Shown here: one piece after another, positions 22,912 to 31,404 of the stretch
Numbering within the stretch: position 1 is the first letter of the stretch
Layout: every line of letters starts with the position of its first letter
Assembly (NCBI GenBank): GCA_911728435.2
Contig: OU452198.1
Span: 32,269,902 to 32,333,901 of the forward strand
Reading direction: 5' to 3'
DNA length: 64,000 nt
DNA from: Apoderus coryli
Taxonomy: Eukaryota > Arthropoda > Insecta > Coleoptera > Attelabidae
Program-made: the position numbers and the translations under genes
The notes under the pieces: generated by a model
Databases searched by the model: none
What the model was told of the DNA's origin: nothing
The model's input: the letters and a program-made list of their open reading frames with translations, nothing else

Positions 22912-23447
22912 TTTTTTATGCTTTGACCCATTTTCCACTATTTACGAATGCCTATGAAAATAAGTTATTTATGACACATTTTATAGGTTATATTCTATTA
23001 AAGCTATAAATAACTAGTTAATATTCCTGCTATGTTTAAGAATACGTTTTTTTTTAAATCTTTTTTACCCCATTTTACACTATTTTCGAACGCCAATGTG
23101 GTCTAATATTTTATGTTCAATATTTTAGGTTATATTCAATTAAATGCGTAAAAAATTATGCAGTATTTCGGATAAGTTTAAGAACTATGAATTTTTTTGA
23201 ATTTTTGAACCCTTTTTTAAACTCCTTGCCTACGCTCAATGTTTCCCAAAATCTAATCAGCTCCTTGCCATGTTCAATATTATTTTTGTGCCAAATCTGG
23301 TTAAAATCTGTTAAGCGGTTTTGCGTTTTCGTGCATACAGACAGACAGACATTTCTTTAAAACTACTTATTTATGTATAAAATGACCAAAAACAAGTATT
23401 TCCGGTGAAATTAAAAAAAAATTCATGCAACTAATAGTCTCCATATA
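22912..23447 (-). mobile_element. HINE-like copy D, main part (split by LTR element)
   Basis: Reverse complement of the first roughly 530 bp of copy A: TTTCACCGGAAATACTTG, a TCTG run, and GGCGTTCG-type repeats. Its own 5' end (TAGCTCTCCATAT, minus strand) lies across the LTR element at 25582-25617. The break is inside TATA, which is duplicated. Confidence 0.8.
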
Positions 23448-23701
23448 TGTTAGCAATCATCCCCTGTAAAGTACATTCCGAGGTGGTTCGCAGACAAACA
23501 GGTTTTGGTTTTCGATACAATAAGGACGGCCGAACCAGTAATGAGAAGTATTAGACGATAATAAGATGTAATAGAAGACACATGTCAATAAGAGCTGTTA
23601 GAAATACGTTTTTTTATGTGATGACAAATAATAAATGATTTTGGGTGTGGTTTTGAGAGTTTTATTAAATAATTTAAAAATAATTAAAAATACTTTTTAC
23701 A
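23448..23701 (+). repeat. 5' LTR
   Basis: 254 bp, TG...CA ends. It differs from the 3' LTR by a small deletion (the 3' LTR has CTACGTCACACC where this one has only a short CAGAC stretch) and a few substitutions. Confidence 0.9.
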
Positions 23702-23715
23702 TCAGAAGTGGGATA
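23702..23715 (+). promoter_or_regulatory. Primer-binding site, tRNA-Leu type
   Basis: TCAGAAGTGGGATA directly follows the 5' LTR. It is complementary to the 3' part of tRNA-Leu but skips the last nucleotides (CCA region), an offset known from some insect gypsy-like elements. The match is from memory of tRNA-Leu, so check by alignment. Confidence 0.65.
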
Positions 23716-23717
23716 TT

Positions 23718-23925
23718 AAACTACGTACTATAATAAACAATTATGAAATTTGAATATTGAACTACGTGTTATAATACACAATTATAAAATTTGGATATTG
23801 TGCGACGTGCTATAATAAACAATTATAAAATTTAAATATTGTGCTACATGCTTCAATAAACTATTATAAAATCTGAATAATGTGCTACGTGCTACAATAA
23901 ACAATTATAAACAATAAAATTGTAC
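23718..23925 (+). repeat. Tandem repeats of about 41 bp in the LTR element leader
   Basis: Five diverged units marked by CTACGTGCTATAATAAACAA-type sequence start near 23720, 23762, 23802, 23843 and 23883. They lie between primer site and gag in the untranslated leader. Confidence 0.8.
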
Positions 23926-23996
23926 TACGAGTGTTGTAAATAAACAATAAATTTATTTTTAGAATAAAATAATTGTTAGTTAACTAATAATTAAAA

Positions 23997-24428
23997 ATGT
24001 CGGAAGAAATTCGTGATAGTGAATTGTCGGAAGTTGATGAAGCTGATCGGGAAGCCGAGATGACTTCACGTAGTGTTAAAAAACGTAAACTAGAGTGGCA
24101 AGAAACGCTTATTAATCTTGTTGCCACCCAACAGCAACAACTTGCGGAGTTAACGCGACAGTCGCGAATTGCTGCATGTTCTACTCCAACAACGGGTTTT
24201 ACGGGGGCGGATATCTCCAATACCCAAGCTTTCTTATCGGCATCCGCGCAAATGTCATCATTTAAGTTAACTATTTATGATCCTGATAAGACTGCCTATT
24301 CTATAGAAGAATGGTTGGACGACGTAAACAAACTTAAAGCAGAATTGAATTTAAATGATTATTTAATGATAGCAAAAGCTAGTGAGGCGTTAAAAAATCA
24401 TCGTGAAACACCTGGTATGCGAGCGTAA
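23997..24428 (+). pseudogene. gag: gag, N-terminal part (deleted)
   Basis: Reads 143 codons from the ATG, the first after the leader. Residues 1-60 are charged with a glutamine run (ATQQQQ). Residues 87-133 contain FKLTIYDPDK and EEWLDDVNKL, the start of the capsid domain of Ty3/gypsy retrotransposons, where the Trp (about 106) is conserved. After about residue 134 the frame crosses a deletion junction and stops at MRA. A full gag would be two to three times longer and usually carries a CCHC zinc knuckle. The truncated product could still be made but is unlikely to assemble alone. Confidence 0.75.
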
Positions 24429-24473
24429 AAAGCCGCTACAATACATAGTCGCAATTGAAGATAGTCAGTAGGC

Positions 24474-24621
24474 CGGTGGAGGAAAACTGAAGCTAAAATA
24501 TAAAGGACCGTACACCGTTCGAAGCATGCTTCCAAATGAAAGGTATGCTCTACATAAACTAGGAGGGCGAACAACAGTGGCAGCTCATCAGCAACTTCGG
24601 CACTGGTCTTGCAAAGAGTAA
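24474..24621 (+). pseudogene. pol: pol: integrase C-terminal end only
   Basis: In frame the plus strand reads KLKLKYKGPYTVRSMLPNER, then ALHKLGG and QLRHWSCKE before a stop at 24619. K(Y/W)xGPY.V is the conserved C-terminal integrase motif of Ty3/gypsy elements, which contacts DNA ends. The preceding several kilobases of pol are deleted, joining gag to this piece. Confidence 0.8.
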
Positions 24622-24674
24622 AAAAAAATGTAAGTAAATTCATTTATGTCCTTTTGGTTAGAAATACATTAAAA

Positions 24675-25215
24675 AAAAAAAGAATGTTTGTATAGTGACG
24701 ATCTCACTGATACGTAAAGGCGAGGTGGCAATCCCACCTGCATAGAAAAAGAGAGTTTGTATAGTGGCGATTCCACTGATACGTAAAGGCGAGATGGCGA
24801 TCCCATCTGCATAAAAAAAAATATAATTGTATAGTGACGATCTCACTGATACGTAAAGGCGAGGTGGCAATCCCACCTGCTTAAAAAAAAGAGAGTTTGT
24901 ATAGTGGCGATCCCACTGATACGTAAAGGCGAGATGGCGATCCCATCTGCATAAAAAAAATATAATTGTATAGTGACGATCTCACTGATACGTAAAGGCG
25001 AGGTGGCAATCCCACTTGCATAAAAAAGAGAGTTTGTATAGTGGCAATCCCACTAATACGTAAAGGCGAGGTGGCAATCCTATCTGCATAAAAAAAAAAG
25101 TTTGTACAGTGACGATCTCACTGGTACGTAAAGGTTAGGTTGCGATCCCACCTAAGTAAAATGATTGAAAAGTGGCAGTACCACTGCATGAAAACCAAAA
25201 TTAAAAGTTTAAAGG
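24675..25215 (+). repeat. Hairpin minisatellite in LTR element 3' region
   Basis: Seven units of about 68-70 bp (GATACGTAAAGG at about 24710, 24779, 24849, 24919, 24988, 25056, 25124) of two alternating types. Each unit holds two stem-loops with a five-base loop CGATC or CAATC: AGTGA/TCACT, AGTGG/CCACT, AGGTGG/CCACCT, AGATGG/CCATCT. Paired bases change together between units. Two further hairpins follow (AGTGG/CCACT with loop CAGTA near 25,173; AAGGC/GCCTT near 25,212). It lies between the integrase stop codon and the 3' LTR, thus in the presumed 3' untranslated RNA. Confidence 0.85.
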
Positions 25216-25315
25216 CAGTTTGCCTTGTGTAATTTAAAACCAGATTTTGTTCGCTTTGTTTTATTTTGTTTAAGGATGAATGAGGTGCGAGGACGCCCCA
25301 GTTGAAGGACGGCCG

Positions 25316-25581
25316 TGTTAGCAATCATCCCCTGTAAAGTACATTCCGACGTGGTTCGCCTACGTCACACCAGACAAACAGGTGTTGGTTTTCGATACAA
25401 TAAGGACGGCCGAACCAGTAATGAGAAGTATTAGACGATAATAAGATGTAATAGAAGACAGATGTTAATAAGAGCTGTTAGAAATACGTTGTTTTATGTG
25501 ATGACAAATAATAAATGATTTTGGGTGTGGTTTTGAGAGTTGTATTAAATAATTTAAAAATGATTAAAAATACTTTTTACA
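25316..25581 (+). repeat. 3' LTR
   Basis: 266 bp, TG...CA ends, nearly identical to the 5' LTR. The preceding sequence (AAGGACGGCCG) is only weakly purine-rich, so the polypurine tract is not obvious. Confidence 0.9.
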
Positions 25582-25617
25582 TATATACATATATTACATA
25601 TATGATATGGAGAGCTA
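25582..25617 (-). mobile_element. HINE-like copy D, 5' terminal piece
   Basis: On the minus strand this reads TAGCTCTCCATATCATAT and continues, across the LTR element, into the rest of copy D. Joined, it matches copy A 10329 onward. An AT dinucleotide run and the satellite array follow at 25,618. Confidence 0.8.
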
Positions 25618-25672
25618 AACATATATATATATAAGAATTGCTTGTTACATAGAGCAACAAGACTTTAAGTTA

Positions 25673-25778
25673 TGTTGGAAATTTATTTCACACTACCATG
25701 CTTCCACCAGACGGCCGTTTCGTCGATCCACGACTCATCAGTGGTGATCGGCAGGCAGTGTGACCTAAATTTCCAACA
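25673..25778 (-). ncRNA. Hammerhead ribozyme, satellite copy 1
   Basis: Read on the minus strand. Core CTGATGA, stem II GTCG/CGAC with loop TGGAT, GAAA, palindromic stem III ACGGCCGT, cleavage triplet GTC (cut expected between plus-strand positions 25709 and 25710). Stem I: CACCA/TGGTG next to the core, then an internal loop, a 10-bp helix TCACACTGCC/GGTAGTGTGA and a 13-bp helix TGTTGGAAATTTA/TAAATTTCCAACA. The internal loop is where natural hammerheads make their activating tertiary contact with loop II. Confidence 0.92.
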
Positions 25779-26008
25779 TTTACAAAGAGCTTATACTAGC
25801 ACGAGAATTGATTGAGAAAGAGATGTTTGTGGCGACACCTAGCGTGAACAGGCAATATGCCGGGTGAAACACAGTTCACTACGATGGCCGGACAAGAAGT
25901 AACAACTCCATTATATCCTATTGCCAACACTAGATGCGCCCGAATCCCCTAGCAGGGAGGCTTTATTTAAGAATTGCTTGTTACATAGAGCAACAAGACT
26001 TTAAGTTA

Positions 26009-26114
26009 TGTTGGAAATTTATTTCACACTACCATTCTTCCACCAGACGGCCGTTTCGTCGATCCACGACTCATCAGTGGTGATCGGCAGGCAGTGTGAC
26101 CTAAATTTCCAACA
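26009..26114 (-). ncRNA. Hammerhead ribozyme, satellite copy 2
   Basis: Same structure as copy 1 with a single G-to-T difference on the plus strand (CATTCTTCC) in the stem I internal loop. Expected cut between plus-strand 26045 and 26046. Confidence 0.9.
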
Positions 26115-26430
26115 TTTACAAAGAGCTTATACTAGCACGAGAATTGATTGAGAAAGAGATGTTTGTGGCGACACCTAGCGTGAACAGGCAATATGCCGGG
26201 TGAAACACAGTCTTGTTGCTCTATGTAACAAGCAATTCTTAAATAAAGCCTCCCTGCTAGGGGATTCGGGCGCATCTAGTGTTGGCAATAGGATATAATG
26301 GAGTTGTTACTTCTTGTCCGGCCATCGTAGTGAACTGTGTTTCACCCGGCATATTGCCTGTTCACGCTAGGTGTCGCCACAAACATCTCTTTCTCAATCA
26401 ATTCTCGTGCTAGTATAAGCTCTTTGTAAA

Positions 26431-26536
26431 TGTTGGAAATTTAGGTCACACTGCCTGCCGATCACCACTGATGAGTCGTGGATCGACGAAACGGCCGTCT
26501 GGTGGAAGCATGGTAGTGTGAAATAAATTTCCAACA
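26431..26536 (+). ncRNA. Hammerhead ribozyme, satellite copy 3
   Basis: Complete type I hammerhead as in copy 1, here on the plus strand. CTGATGA at 26468-26474, GAAA at 26488-26491, expected cut after C26499. Confidence 0.93.
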
Positions 26537-26766
26537 TAACTTAAAGTCTTGTTGCTCTATGTAACAAGCAATTCTTAAATAAAGCCTCCCTGCTAGGGGA
26601 TTCGGGCGCATCTAGTGTTGGCAATAGGATATAATGGAGTTGTTACTTCTTGTCCGGCCATCGTAGTGAACTGTGTTTCACCCGGCATATTGCCTGTTCA
26701 CGCTAGGTGTCGCCACAAACATCTCTTTCTCAATCAATTCTCGTGCTAGTATAAGCTCTTTGTAAA

Positions 26767-26872
26767 TGTTGGAAATTTAGGTCACACTGCCTGCCGATCA
26801 CCACTGATGAGTCGTGGATCGACGAAACGGCCGTCTGGTGGAAGCATGGTAGTGTGAAATAAATTTCCAACA
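26767..26872 (+). ncRNA. Hammerhead ribozyme, satellite copy 4
   Basis: Identical in structure and position within the 336-bp unit; expected cut after C26835. Confidence 0.93.
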
Positions 26873-27102
26873 TAACTTAAAGTCTTGTTGCTCTATGTAA
26901 CAAGCAATTCTTAAATAAAGCCTCCCTGCTAGGGGATTCGGGCGCATCTAGTGTTGGCAATAGGATATAATGGAGTTGTTACTTCTTGTCCGGCCATCGT
27001 AGTGAACTGTGTTTCACCCGGCATATTGCCTGTTCACGCTAGGTGTCGCCACAAACATCTCTTTCTCAATCAATTCTCGTGCTAGTATAAGCTCTTTGTA
27101 AA

Positions 27103-27208
27103 TGTTGGAAATTTAGGTCACACTGCCTGCCGATCACCACTGATGAGTCGTGGATCGACGAAACGGCCGTCTGGTGGAAGCATGGTAGTGTGAAATAAAT
27201 TTCCAACA
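27103..27208 (+). ncRNA. Hammerhead ribozyme, satellite copy 5
   Basis: Identical in structure and position within the 336-bp unit; expected cut after C27171. Confidence 0.93.
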
Positions 27209-27438
27209 TAACTTAAAGTCTTGTTGCTCTATGTAACAAGCAATTCTTAAATAAAGCCTCCCTGCTAGGGGATTCGGGCGCATCTAGTGTTGGCAATAGG
27301 ATATAATGGAGTTGTTACTTCTTGTCCGGCCATCGTAGTGAACTGTGTTTCACCCGGCATATTGCCTGTTCACGCTAGGTGTCGCCACAAACATCTCTTT
27401 CTCAATCAATTCTCGTGCTAGTATAAGCTCTTTGTAAA

Positions 27439-27544
27439 TGTTGGAAATTTAGGTCACACTGCCTGCCGATCACCACTGATGAGTCGTGGATCGACGAAAC
27501 GGCCGTCTGGTGGAAGCATGGTAGTGTGAAATAAATTTCCAACA
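27439..27544 (+). ncRNA. Hammerhead ribozyme, satellite copy 6
   Basis: Identical in structure and position within the 336-bp unit; expected cut after C27507. The next unit is truncated before its ribozyme. Confidence 0.93.
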
Positions 27545-27744
27545 TAACTTAAAGTCTTGTTGCTCTATGTAACAAGCAATTCTTAAATAAAGCCTCCCTG
27601 CTAGGGGATTCGGGCGCATCTAGTGTTGGCAATAGGATATAATGGAGTTGTTACTTCTTGTCCGGCCATCGTAGTGAACTGTGTTTCACCCGGCATATTG
27701 CCTGTTCACGCTAGGTGTCGCCACAAACATCTCTTTCTCAATAT

Positions 27745-27880
27745 ATATATATTTTATTTGGAAATATAGCTTGTCACTAAGAGTTTTGCGGTAAAGCTAA
27801 AATAACAAAAAGGTCCTAAAAATATTACTTTTCAAAATAAACATGGAGAGCTATTCGTGCCTCGAGGGCATCAGTTTATT
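27745..27880 (+). mobile_element. HINE-like copy C, 3' end only
   Basis: Matches the 3' ends of copies A and B: ATAACAAAAAGG, then ATGGAGAGCTATTCGTGCC and hairpin TGCCTCGAGGGCA at 27858-27870, followed by the shared CAGTTTATT. The upstream part is replaced by the satellite array and an AT run. Confidence 0.7.
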
Positions 27881-27884
27881 TAAT

Positions 27885-28075
27885 AAAATGATTTGTGTCC
27901 GTAAATATAATAAAATGAAAAATAATTTCGTGGCATAGCGGAAAAAATTCCTATTGTTACCTACACAAGAGATTTTGTTTAATTTAGCTAAATTAATAGT
28001 AATTTTGTCCGCTATGACGCGAAATTATTTTCCAGATTATTTTTTAATGTTCATAACCACCAAATCCTCTGCTAC
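27885..28075. mobile_element. Fold-back family member (diverged)
   Basis: Contains GTCCGTAAATATAATAAAATG, AATAATTTCGTGGCATAGCGG and the inverted TCCGCTATGACGCGAAATTATT. These are the arms of the fold-back element at 35242-35498. Here the centre is short and the arms more diverged. Confidence 0.6.
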
Positions 28076-28137
28076 TTCTAAACTTTTGTTAAGGGCTGGC
28101 CGGTAACCCCTAACAAGGCACCTATATTGAAAAATAC

Positions 28138-29990
28138 TTGTCCCTTTTACAAAAAAAAAAAACTGAGAACGATACGTATATTGCAGATGGTTCTAATATT
28201 ACCAGGGCTACATGGGATATTATCAACAATAAAAGGAATAGTTCTGCTACCCAACAATCATTAACAAATCTTACTGCTGATGATTTCAATACATATTTTA
28301 CAAGTATTGCGGAAACTTTAACCCATGACTTATCCTCAAATATCGGTGCCCTGGATTTGTTGGTCATTGACATTCCTGGCAATTTTGAGTTTAATGAAAT
28401 ATCTTTTATTGAGATGAGAGATATAATAAAAGCTCGAAAGACATTTTTGATTTGAATATCGTAATCATTAAATATATTAAGGATATATTAATTATAGCAT
28501 TGACAATATTGATTAATATGGCGATCTCATCCAGTATGTTTCCGAGTTGTCTGAAATTTAGCAAAATTATACTGTTATTCAAAACAGGATCTCCAGATGA
28601 ATTGACAAACTATCGCCCTATTTCTATAGTGCCTGTTCTAGGTAAAATTTTTGAAAAGATACTCTTTAAACAATTAGCCAACTATTTTGAAAGAAATAAT
28701 TGATTTTCTCCGAAACAATTTGGATTTAGACCGAAACTTAACACCATTTCAGCTATAGAAAATTTTATAAATAGCGTTATAACCGCTTTTGCGAGTAGAA
28801 GGCTTGTGGGGGCTTCTTTTCTTGATTTAACAAAGGCGTTTAATTGCGTCTCACACGATATCTTGTTGGATAAACTGGAGCGATACGGTATGAGTGCGAA
28901 TTCGGTTCGTTTACTGAGTTCCTATCTCACTGGTAGGAATGTTGTAACGATGTTTGAGACAAAGTCTTCTCAGCCCTTCTTGAAATCTTGTGGAGTCCCA
29001 CAGGGCTCGATGCTCGGACCTCTATTGTTTTTGATTTTCATTAATGAATTACCGCTACATCTGCCATGCTCTGACCTGACATTGTTTGCAGGCGATTCAA
29101 GTATTGTCGATGTTGAACTGTCGAGTGATGTTCTGGCCTCAAGTATGACTAATTGACAGTCGAGGGCTGTTGACTGGTTTGCAGCTAACAAACTCTGTAT
29201 GAATGCCAATAAAACAGCTACTAAAATATTTACAGTACGTGAGACGGATGTTGCTGTTTCTGATGGTCTGGTAAAGTTTTTGGGTGTCACTTTGGGCCAA
29301 AAGCTAACCTGGGCGGGTTCTGTCGAGGTTACCATTGCCAAGTTGTCTAAGGTTGTGTACATGTTGCGAAGCATGAAGGGTGAAGTCTCTTTTAATGTTT
29401 TGAAATCAGCATATTATGGCTTTTTTCACAGTGTGGCTTCATATGTTTTGTCAATTTGGGGACACTCTTGTCATGCGAGTCGGGTATTATTCCCAATCCA
29501 GAGACGAGTGGGTCGAATAATGACAGATTTAAAGTTTAGAGAGGATGTCAGACCTAAATTTAAAGAATGTAAAATAATTACATTCCAGTGTCTCTATATC
29601 TAGAATTCAATTATATATGTGAAAAATAATCTGTACATAAAGCATGATGAAGTTCACAACCACAATACCAGAAACAAAAATTACATTCTTCCTGAATATA
29701 TGAGGTAGAAGCAGAAATTCTGTAAATTATTATGGTCCCACATGCATTTGCCAGATAATTTGACTGAGCCTTGAAATGTTCAAAAATAGGTTAAAGAACT
29801 ACTTAATTGACCAGACTTTTTACTCCATTGATGAATTCCTCAGCACTGACTTTCTGTTGTGATTAAGTTATATACATTTCTATGATTTTGTATTGTGTTA
29901 TGTAATATTTTAGTATTTAATATGACTTGTGTAAACCTTTTTTGGTAACGACATGTAATGAGAATAAATAAAAAAATAAATAAAAAAATT
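28138..29990 (+). pseudogene. CR1/Jockey-type LINE, reverse transcriptase part, dead
   Basis: Reads in several frames: linker (28138-28455), ELTNYRPISIVPVLGKIFEK (28452-28703), then a stop at 28701, FSPKQFGFRPK, FLDLTKAFNCVSHD (motif 3 with first Asp) and CGVPQGSMLGPLLF (motif 4). The catalytic YADD box reads FAGD, so one essential Asp is Gly. Another stop follows at 29154, then NWFAANKLCMNANKT and the C-terminal region to 29603, with a further tail to about 29,872 (FYSIDEFLSTDFLL). The 3' end is AATAAATAAAAAAATAAAT. The endonuclease is missing (5' truncation). Two stops, a frameshift and the mutated active site show it is inactive. Confidence 0.85.
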
Positions 29991-29994
29991 AAAA

Positions 29995-30800
29995 TTCACC
30001 CTTAAATCAGAAACCAAGTTTTTAATAGTACCGTGACCTTACAAGGCCATTGACTGTCACGTAAATCGACAATTTCATTAGAGAATAATTCAATTTTTTT
30101 TATTTATACATTAATTAAAATATCTGTTTATGCGAATAATGATTTTATAGTATAATAATAACAATAATTTGAAAGTAAAAATTCTTTACAATTTCACGGT
30201 ACAAACCCATATTAATAACGGTTGTATTTATAACAAGAAAATAGCATGAGTATTATAACATACAACTGTTATGTTGTTTGTTATAAACTATTTAATTAAC
30301 CCACTTCTTTCGTATCAGTGAGTTTTAGGTTCAAAAAATACTAAACACAGAGAGTTGGGTTTTTTATTTCGTTTACTAATTTTGTATATCAAGTTTTTTT
30401 TACAATTATTATTTTGGTTTTGGTTTCCATTAAAAGAGAAGCCAGTCAAGCGGTCTATGGCATGAGCCAATTGTGGTTTATTGTAATTTTTTTCAACTAG
30501 ATATACTGAAAAAATTGTATTGTAACTATCGTTATTTTGTATTATACATAAGTTATAATATCTGGTTGGCAATTGTGAATCAATATTCTCGAGAAGGACG
30601 TCTTGAAAGCCTCTATACGAAATAAAATGATCTGATGCCCGGATGATCCTTATGATTATTCAAGGGATTCTTTAATAGTATCCTGATTCATCAAAATCTG
30701 ATTTTTTGAAGGCAATTCTCTTTTGTGTCCTCGTCTATTTAGGCGGTTTCCAGGGTAGTAGGTGAGATAGTCTAGAGCATGGAGAGGAGCGAATATGTTA
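29995..30800. other. No gene recognised
   Basis: AT-rich. The minus-strand frame at 30315-30572 is asparagine-rich and matches no family. Confidence 0.35.
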
Positions 30801-30804
30801 ACCT

Positions 30805-30995
30805 TAGGTACTTTGTGTGACCTCAGCAAAGTTTTGACTGAGTATCTAAACTTCGCTTGGTGAAACTTTTGCGCTGCAGCTTAGTCGATCATGCCTAATC
30901 GGTAGAGAACAGGTGGTGGTCTGGGGAGAGGGTTTTGCACAGCCGCATGCCTCAGGGGCTGCTAGGGTCGTTGTTGTTCATCATTTATACAGAGT
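30805..30995 (+). pseudogene. LINE reverse transcriptase motif relic
   Basis: The plus strand reads LCDLSKVLTEYLNFAW-like (motif 3 region) and, about 100 bp later, RMPQGLLGSLLFIIYT, a decayed form of the GVPQGSVLGPLLF motif 4. Stops and frameshifts in between. It is immediately followed by TACAGAGTGTTTCAAAAAG, a mariner-type repeat end. Confidence 0.6.
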
Positions 30996-31089
30996 GTTTC
31001 AAAAAGACGCGGCAATTATTAAGGGGGTGATTTCTCAAGTCATTTTATGAAAAAAGTTCCCATAAACAATACATATATAAGGTTTTAAA

Positions 31090-31400
31090 CGTTTTTCAAC
31101 ATACCAGGAATATTTGAACGTTTGGATTGGAATTGTGGATGACAGCTCAATTGGGTCCGTATTTCTACCAGGAAGACTTACCGGAGGGGTATATCACGAC
31201 TTTCTGGAATACACACTTCTTGGATTTCTAAAAAACGTACCATGGGCAATAAGGAATGCAATGTGGTTTATGCACGATGGTGCACCAGCGCATTTTAGTC
31301 GGGTTGCTCTTGAGTTTTTAACAGAAACATACGGAAATCGCTGGATTGGCCGGGGTGGACCTCACTTATGGCCTGTCCGATCCCCGGATTTAAACTCACC
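31090..31400 (+). pseudogene. Mariner-like transposase, catalytic half, 5' exon of a split relic
   Basis: The plus-strand frame contains WIGIVDDSSIGSVFLPGRLT, then WFMHDGAPAHFSRVALEFL and GNRWIGRGGPHLWPVRSPDL. The HDGAPAH and RSPDLN blocks carry the second and third catalytic acids of the DUF4817-linked mariner-like family. After SPDLN (about 31,398) homology ends. The expected continuation (VEDLRNSIIAECKSIRN) is found 2.6 kb downstream at 34,010. So the gene was split by an insertion. The N-terminal helix-turn-helix is not seen. Confidence 0.75.
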
Positions 31401-31404
31401 TGAA

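Larger units (their letters stand above)
23448..25581 (+). mobile_element. Internally deleted Ty3/gypsy-type LTR retrotransposon
   Basis: Two near-identical LTRs (23448-23701, 25316-25581) begin TGTTAGCAATC and end TTTTTACA. A 4-bp TATA duplication flanks it (23444-23447, 25582-25585). Inside are a tRNA-Leu-type primer site, five approximately 41-bp tandem repeats, the N-terminal part of gag, then an abrupt jump to the C-terminal end of integrase, followed by a hairpin array and the 3' LTR. Protease, reverse transcriptase, RNase H and most of integrase are gone. LTR similarity suggests a fairly recent insertion. It could move only with proteins supplied by a relative. The primer-site type resembles the mdg3 group; that placement is inference. 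Confidence 0.9.
25633..26210 (-). repeat. 336-bp hammerhead satellite, inverted block (1.7 units)
   Basis: One full unit (25633-25968) and a 242-bp partial unit (25969-26210), each with a hammerhead on the minus strand. Units are nearly identical. The block ends at CACAG, where orientation flips. Confidence 0.95.
26211..27742 (+). repeat. 336-bp hammerhead satellite, main block (4.6 units)
   Basis: Unit starts at 26212, 26548, 26884, 27220 and 27556, exactly 336 bp apart; the last unit is cut at about 187 bp by an AT run. Units appear virtually identical, implying recent amplification or homogenisation. Each complete unit also carries a small hairpin CTTGTT/AACAAG. No reading frame spans the unit. 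The hammerhead cuts would release 336-nt monomers. Confidence 0.95.

Noticed and set aside
24398..24876. Minus-strand frames over the integrase tail and minisatellite
   Set aside because: Repeated peptides (PPLRISGIATIQT-like) simply mirror the hairpin minisatellite; there is no independent support.
23440..25620. Complete, autonomous LTR retrotransposon
   Set aside because: Nearly all of pol and half of gag are deleted.
25633..27742. CRISPR-like array
   Set aside because: The 336-bp units are contiguous without spacers, and the setting is eukaryotic.
27858..27870. Classic Helitron 3' end
   Set aside because: A hairpin is present but no CTRR terminus follows at the expected distance on either strand; the Helentron type fits better.
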